Shown: positions 6,001-8,477 of the stretch, piece by piece
How the letters are laid out: each line of letters starts with the position of its first letter
How positions within the stretch are numbered: position 1 is the stretch's first letter
Origin: Candidatus Thalassarchaeaceae archaeon
GTDB lineage: Archaea; Thermoplasmatota; Poseidoniia; Poseidoniales; Thalassarchaeaceae
DNA length: 8,477 bases
Reading direction: 5' to 3'
NCBI GenBank assembly: GCA_013330385.1
Contig: DUIL01000179.1
Location: forward strand, 1 to 8,477
The notes under the pieces: generated by a model
What the model saw: only the letters and a program-made list of their open reading frames with translations
Told to the model about the DNA's origin: nothing
Databases searched by the model: none
Program-made: the position numbers and the translations under genes

Positions 6001-7287
6001 GGTATTCTTTGTGCCCCTAAAGATCTGCATGGTTATGGGTGGTCTGTGATTCCTGCAACTATTGTTGCAATCATTATCTCGTCCTTGTTTGGATGGTTGC
6101 TAGCTTATCCTACTGCACGATTGCGAATGGACTACTTCGCGATAGTTACAATTTCTCTTGGTGAAATTGTTCGAGTGTTACTCGCCGGTGAGCCACTCCT
6201 ACGTGCAGGTTCTCATGGATCGTCTATCGGAATTTCCCGATACACGTTACCTGGTGAATCGTGGTGGTTCTGTGGTTCTACGGTTCCTAACAAGCGCCTT
6301 ATGGGGGCCGACTGGACGCTTGGAACCGCTGATGATATTATTGAGAAAATGGAACCCGGAGATTGTAAAGATGTATTCGATATTGGTAGTCCGGCAGAGT
6401 TACTCGGCAGATCAGATGGAAACTACACAAATGTCGAGATTTTGAATCGGACTACAATGGAACCTGAAATGGGAGACATTGTCTATGAGGCTAGCATGTT
6501 CTCGATGAATCTCGGTGAACCGGCTCCATACCTGCTACTTCTTGCCTTCATTGGAATAGTAGGTATGATTCTGGTTTGGTGGATGCTAGACGTTATTCTG
6601 GCTTCACCATGGGGTCGCATACTTCGAGCTATTAGAGAAGATGAGGAGGTTGCTCAACATCACGGTCACGATGTACTCACTCACAAGGCAGCAAGCCTTG
6701 CTCTTGGAGCTGGTATTGCAGCCTTTGCAGGTGCTTTGTGGGCATGGAAGTTGACAGGGTTCCAACCTAACCATATGATGCCTGCTAGATCCACATTCCT
6801 AGTTTGGGCGGCCTTCATTGTCGGTGGCCGTGCCAATAATCGAGGAATGGTCGTCGGGGCATTCATAATCGTACTAATGGAGTTCGTTTTCAATGTCCTT
6901 GTAGCAGGGCAGGGTTCTGCAGATCTTCCATTACACACTACAGCATCTCATATCGATTCCTTGTTTGAATGGTTAGTGACTGAATCGTGGGAAGTCGCTA
7001 ACATCTTCATTGGAATTTTCATTATTGGATGGTTGTTTAGTAACGACTCTCTGAAAGAGGTTGGATTATCTGGTGTTGTTACATTCACATTCTGTGCTAT
7101 AATGATGGGTCAAAGGACAATCGATGAGGCATTCGTAGTAACGGGTATTCAAGCAGATATGGCCTATGTCAAGGTGATGTTAATTGGGTGTTTGATTTTA
7201 TTCTCTCTCAAGTATAATCCAAAGGGATTGTTACCAGAGGTCCCAAGCAGACCTGAACGGCCCGAAGGAGGTGGAACAGATGAGTGA
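3079..7287 (+). CDS. Fused LivH-LivM branched-chain amino-acid ABC permease with large extracytoplasmic insertions
   Basis: This 1402-residue single-chain membrane channel replaces the usual LivH/LivM heterodimer (about 300-420 residues each). Residues ~22-111 add three predicted membrane helices not found in LivH. The LivH core spans ~123-257 (STYLAIAVGLTLTYKV, GNFAQSEFFMIGMYLAM) and ~469-620, including the ATPase-contact loop RLGRRMRAVADNPDLA and the end MPEGIG. Between these halves is a ~210-residue loop (257-468) with repeats and two DxDxDG-like motifs. The linker 620-897 has helices at ~672-692 and ~797-818 flanking an external module. LivM covers ~898-1402, with its contact loop SPWGRILRAIREDEEVAQHH (1176-1195), FIVGGRANNRG and the end YNPKGLLPE. 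An in-frame TAG at 3076 directly precedes the TTG at 3079. The next starts, TTG 3160 and ATG 3178, would cut into the first helix, so TTG 3079 is preferred. It overlaps livG by 8 bases. The frame is unbroken, so this is a true fusion rather than two genes joined by a frameshift. Confidence 0.9.
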   Translation: MLNNLSSGLHAFNNQSRLVKRLTIATLLVIDSWMGIRYGYASLNLLDYLVGGGIPDDMVWLLQTVIAISGAFFFIKILFDDVPVSWGRTIGIACSPLFLLVMIWLTLNILLKGQSSDAKITLDLVSISVGTLTWSSTYLAIAVGLTLTYKVQRYGNFAQSEFFMIGMYLAMIMVWSDHFFPLVDYPTDGVIVWSLLLWTILAAFILTGVAGILIDRLVYRGFRKKDASPQVMMIASLGVALILRAIVYLRFGAGKKLFEPDADWRIPSLRWDLPTYKFSTNLGVTELRPSEDANGNGEFDTDIYTQAQADAGEIPVGSQVGDIIPGTGEDLDGDGRFDSNPESYTHGTCEQSRTYTQAHEDAGEIPDGSQVGDIIPSDSLAYGTGSPAETYTDVHLDSDLIPDGSMVGDLIPSDSLAYGTGEPVYQRMVSSGWSPDTVDGSKPMFEVYDMASNCIDHATTGYAYYKGAMPVVIFSAVFLLLILLTKTRLGRRMRAVADNPDLAASSGINVERVHMMSAFLSAGLSGIGGAIFAMTVRYTPETAFSLLLPSFAVIVLGTIGSIPGAIVGSLIIGFVRALSSPVLIGIGLPLGRSNYTALDGVMPYIFLIAILMIMPEGIGDAYEKWKVDRLRKRAEEDSEPSKQVGAALAILPTGALGLHNLQQRKGSRGQSMMIVTIGSYVFMRLARFIGVNSYADGSCSETCETYGNETNLELLTGRTDGTFTLADAPFTNSTSTWKRDTFPEAPDPPSDIDPSLHDSWTSEYIAPYIENANQVWFDLMSNEITLVNTISDLGDVVWPLIPILIWLIAMIEGIYLLQGRDDDPLRPAIEKFNDISSSFSSLNLNPTTNSITNLLSTIPQFIAEKTIHPLRDSMKSNEISLNPFKKIAPYGRESPKGSWILFGFLMFVLILFLAWLPVAEQDGMRFIKVLQVSNVLITLSIFALMAFSLNLHTGVTGMVNFGVIFFVGVGSIVVGILCAPKDLHGYGWSVIPATIVAIIISSLFGWLLAYPTARLRMDYFAIVTISLGEIVRVLLAGEPLLRAGSHGSSIGISRYTLPGESWWFCGSTVPNKRLMGADWTLGTADDIIEKMEPGDCKDVFDIGSPAELLGRSDGNYTNVEILNRTTMEPEMGDIVYEASMFSMNLGEPAPYLLLLAFIGIVGMILVWWMLDVILASPWGRILRAIREDEEVAQHHGHDVLTHKAASLALGAGIAAFAGALWAWKLTGFQPNHMMPARSTFLVWAAFIVGGRANNRGMVVGAFIIVLMEFVFNVLVAGQGSADLPLHTTASHIDSLFEWLVTESWEVANIFIGIFIIGWLFSNDSLKEVGLSGVVTFTFCAIMMGQRTIDEAFVVTGIQADMAYVKVMLIGCLILFSLKYNPKGLLPEVPSRPERPEGGGTDE
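3952..3978 (+). other. Calcium-binding-type motif 1 (DANGNGEFD)
   Basis: Residues 292-300 read DANGNGEFD, matching the DxNxNGxxD form of the DxDxDG loops seen in EF-hand, dockerin and thrombospondin type 3 calcium sites. It lies just before repeat unit 1 in the extracytoplasmic loop. Calcium binding is inferred from the pattern, and no EF-hand helices are obvious on either side. Confidence 0.6.
3988..4341 (+). repeat. Three degenerate tandem protein repeats in the external loop of the LivH half
   Basis: Three units follow the pattern YT-x(8)-(E/L)IP-x-GS-x-VGD-(I/L)IP. They start at Y304 (3988), Y355 (4141) and Y391 (4249). Units 2 and 3 also share PSDSLAYGTG and are 36 residues apart. Unit 1 is separated from unit 2 by a calcium-type motif insert. 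The DNA has diverged at many silent positions while the protein pattern persists, so the duplication is old and selected. I do not recognise this repeat as a named family. Confidence 0.85.
4066..4092 (+). other. Calcium-binding-type motif 2 (DLDGDGRFD)
   Basis: Residues 330-338 read DLDGDGRFD, a canonical DxDxDGxxD loop. It lies between repeat units 1 and 2, 38 residues after motif 1. Position 12 of a classical EF-hand loop is Pro, with Glu at position 13, so the site is closer to dockerin or thrombospondin type 3 style than to a true EF-hand. Confidence 0.7.
5092..5772 (+). other. Linker module between the LivH and LivM halves: two helices around an extracytoplasmic domain
   Basis: Residues ~672-692 (MMIVTIGSYVFMRLARFIGV) and ~797-818 (VVWPLIPILIWLIAMIEGIY) are predicted membrane helices. 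They enclose about 100 polar residues with a close Cys pair (CSETC, 699-703) and two N-x-S/T sites (N708, N732). The second helix is followed by about 80 residues of cytoplasmic Ser/Asn-rich linker (SSSFSSLNLNPTTNSITNLL) before LivM starts. The even helix count lets both permease halves keep a cytoplasmic N-terminal start. I do not recognise the external domain. Confidence 0.65.
7265..7273 (+). promoter_or_regulatory. Ribosome binding site that fixes the livG start
   Basis: AAGGAGGTG lies inside the 3' end of the permease gene, six bases before ATG 7280. A GTG at 7271 in the same frame is part of the site itself, so it cannot be the start. Confidence 0.85.
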
Positions 7288-8074
7288 ACCAGTTCTCAAA
7301 GTAGATAATTTGCGTAAAGAATTCGGCGGACTAATCGCAGTCAAAGATGTTTCTTTTGAGGTAGGAAAGGGTGAATTTGTAGGCCTAATTGGTCCAAATG
7401 GTTGCGGTAAATCGACAACATTCAACTGTATTAGTGGCCTTCTTCAACAAACATCTGGAAAAGTCGAGGTATTCGGTAAGGATGCTTCAAACATGCAGCC
7501 AGATGAAATACAAAATCTCGGCTTTACCCGTACTTTCCAGCACACAAGATTGTGGCGTGAGATGACGGTAATTGAGAATCTAATGGTACCCCCTCGTCAG
7601 CAATTCAGCCCCAATTTCCTTCAAGCGGTTTTCCAACCATTTAGTCGACCAGCCGAAACACAAAGACTCCAGAAAGCCTACGAAATTCTAGATCAGTTGG
7701 AAGTACCTCATATGGCTCATAATATGGCTAGTGAATTGTCAGGTGGACAATCTAAGCTAGTTGATATTGGACGTTCCATGATGGGTGATCCTGAACTATT
7801 ACTTCTCGATGAACCGGTGGCTGGAGTTGCGGGCCCTCTTGCCATGAAGATATTCAATAACCTTAGGAGAATAGTCGATGAGACTGGGATTTCAGTTCTC
7901 ATTATTGAGCATAATATGGATTTCATCTTACGCCAAGGAGTTGACAGAATCGTTGTGATGAATGAGGGTGAGATATTGATGGTAGGCACTCCAGATGAGG
8001 TACGAAGTAACAGAGCGGTTATCGAGGCATATCTTGGGGCTGCTGGTGAAGAAGAAGGAGGTGAAGAGGAATGA
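7280..8074 (+). CDS. livG: Branched-chain amino-acid ABC transporter ATP-binding protein LivG
   Basis: This 264-residue cytoplasmic ATPase is of normal LivG length and drives the LivH-LivM channel, presumably as a heterodimer with LivF. Visible motifs are Walker A GPNGCGKST (38-46), Q-loop Gln 87 within GFTRTFQHTRLWREMTVIEN (the RTFQ...R.. pattern and long insert that separate LivG from LivF), signature LSGGQ (153-157), Walker B LLLLDEP with catalytic Glu 178, and H-loop His 211 in IIEHNMDFI. The D-loop is unusual: LivG proteins normally read AGLNP after DEP, but here it is AGVAG, losing the Asn/Asp. The C-terminus is an acidic tail (EEEGGEEE), and its codons also supply the ribosome binding site of livF. 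ATG 7280 is chosen from the strong site at 7265. The gene overlaps the permease gene by 8 bases and livF by 4 (ATGA), suggesting coupled translation. Confidence 0.95.
   Translation: MSEPVLKVDNLRKEFGGLIAVKDVSFEVGKGEFVGLIGPNGCGKSTTFNCISGLLQQTSGKVEVFGKDASNMQPDEIQNLGFTRTFQHTRLWREMTVIENLMVPPRQQFSPNFLQAVFQPFSRPAETQRLQKAYEILDQLEVPHMAHNMASELSGGQSKLVDIGRSMMGDPELLLLDEPVAGVAGPLAMKIFNNLRRIVDETGISVLIIEHNMDFILRQGVDRIVVMNEGEILMVGTPDEVRSNRAVIEAYLGAAGEEEGGEEE
8055..8063 (+). promoter_or_regulatory. Ribosome binding site for livF
   Basis: AAGGAGGTG, seven bases before ATG 8071, lies inside the codons for the acidic tail of LivG. It is identical to the livG site and points to a 16S rRNA 3' end with the usual anti-Shine-Dalgarno sequence. 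Confidence 0.85.
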
Positions 8075-8477
8075 CCAATCGAGTACTAGATGTCAAGGGC
8101 CTCAATGGAGGGTATGGTTCTGTACAGATTCTCTATGACATAGATATCTATGTTGACGAAGGCGAATTCGTCACTATTATCGGACCTAATGGTTGTGGGA
8201 AGTCTACTTTCATAAAGACAATTTTCGGTATTGCAACGCATTACTCCGGCACTGTTGAACACAATGGAGAGGAAGTTTCTGGATGGCGCACCGACCAACT
8301 TGTGAATCGCGGTATTGCGTATGTCCCTCAAGTCAACAATGTCTTTCCTTCACTAACTGTACATGAAAATCTACAGATGGGAGGAAATTCACTTTCTACT
8401 AAGATTCTCAATGAGAGGATTGAGCGTGCTTTGACAATGTTCCCTGATTTGCAAGATAGAACTCACGATCTCGCAGC
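8071..8477 (+). CDS. livF: Branched-chain amino-acid ABC transporter ATP-binding protein LivF, 3'-truncated
   Basis: This is the second ATPase of the importer, and the first 135 residues are present. It opens with VLDVKGLNGGYGSVQILYDI, the LivF-type start in which a Gly-Gly-Tyr-Gly precedes the first strand. Walker A GPNGCGKST is at 38-46 and Q-loop Gln 87 is in AYVPQVNNVFPSLTVHENLQ, the VPQ...VFP.LTV.ENL signature that separates LivF from LivG. The window stops at THDLAA, just before the expected LSGG signature, so Walker B and the H-loop cannot be judged. ATG 8071 overlaps the livG stop as ATGA and has a strong ribosome binding site. The complete protein is expected to be about 230-240 residues. 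Confidence 0.93.
   Translation, partial: MTNRVLDVKGLNGGYGSVQILYDIDIYVDEGEFVTIIGPNGCGKSTFIKTIFGIATHYSGTVEHNGEEVSGWRTDQLVNRGIAYVPQVNNVFPSLTVHENLQMGGNSLSTKILNERIERALTMFPDLQDRTHDLA

Noticed and set aside
5772..6445. + strand ORFs of 82 and 95 codons within the LivM half
   Set aside because: These are out-of-frame readings of LivM core helices. The main frame carries the conserved family motifs through the same bases.
7271..7273. GTG as the livG start
   Set aside because: It is part of the GGAGGTG ribosome binding site for ATG 7280 and would add only three non-conserved residues.
8086..8331. -strand ORF opposite livF
   Set aside because: It is antisense to the Walker A and Q-loop coding region of LivF and has no independent support.

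Overview
The window reads almost entirely in one direction and encodes most of a branched-chain/hydrophobic amino-acid (HAAT/Liv family) ABC importer. It holds a secreted substrate-binding polyprotein (5' end outside the window), a giant fused permease, the ATPase LivG, and the start of the ATPase LivF. The -strand ORFs and the short + ORFs inside these genes look like shadows. I see no RNA genes, insertion sequences or CRISPR arrays.

Organism (inference, moderate confidence): a planktonic marine archaeon, most likely Marine Group II (Ca. Poseidoniales, Thermoplasmatota). The grounds are the fused, oversized, acidic transport proteins with DxDxDG calcium-type motifs in extracytoplasmic loops, a TATA-like box followed by a probable short-leader or leaderless TTG start, a T-tract terminator, and strong GGAGGTG ribosome binding sites only inside the operon. 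No phylogenetic marker is present, so this remains a guess.

Layout. Positions 2-2956: a protein built of four binding-protein units. These are a family 3 (polar amino acid type) solute-binding domain cut by the window edge, a short N-terminal piece of a second family 3 domain, and two complete LivJ-type (Peripla_BP_6) domains in tandem. Positions 2957-3078: an intergenic gap with a 10-bp perfect hairpin, an eight-T tract and an AT-rich promoter-like box. Positions 3079-7287: a 1402-residue fusion of LivH and LivM with three extra N-terminal membrane segments, a roughly 210-residue repeat-bearing extracytoplasmic loop inserted in LivH, and a two-helix linker carrying an external domain. Positions 7280-8074: LivG. 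Positions 8071-8477: LivF, cut by the window end. The last three genes overlap by 8 and 4 bases and are probably translationally coupled.

Working model: the LivJ domains capture branched-chain or other hydrophobic amino acids outside the membrane and hand them to the single-chain LivH-LivM channel, powered by a LivG/LivF pair. What does not fit the textbook is that family 3 binding domains, which normally serve a different permease class, sit on the same chain as the LivJ domains, and that the permease carries large external additions. These are the points worth following up.
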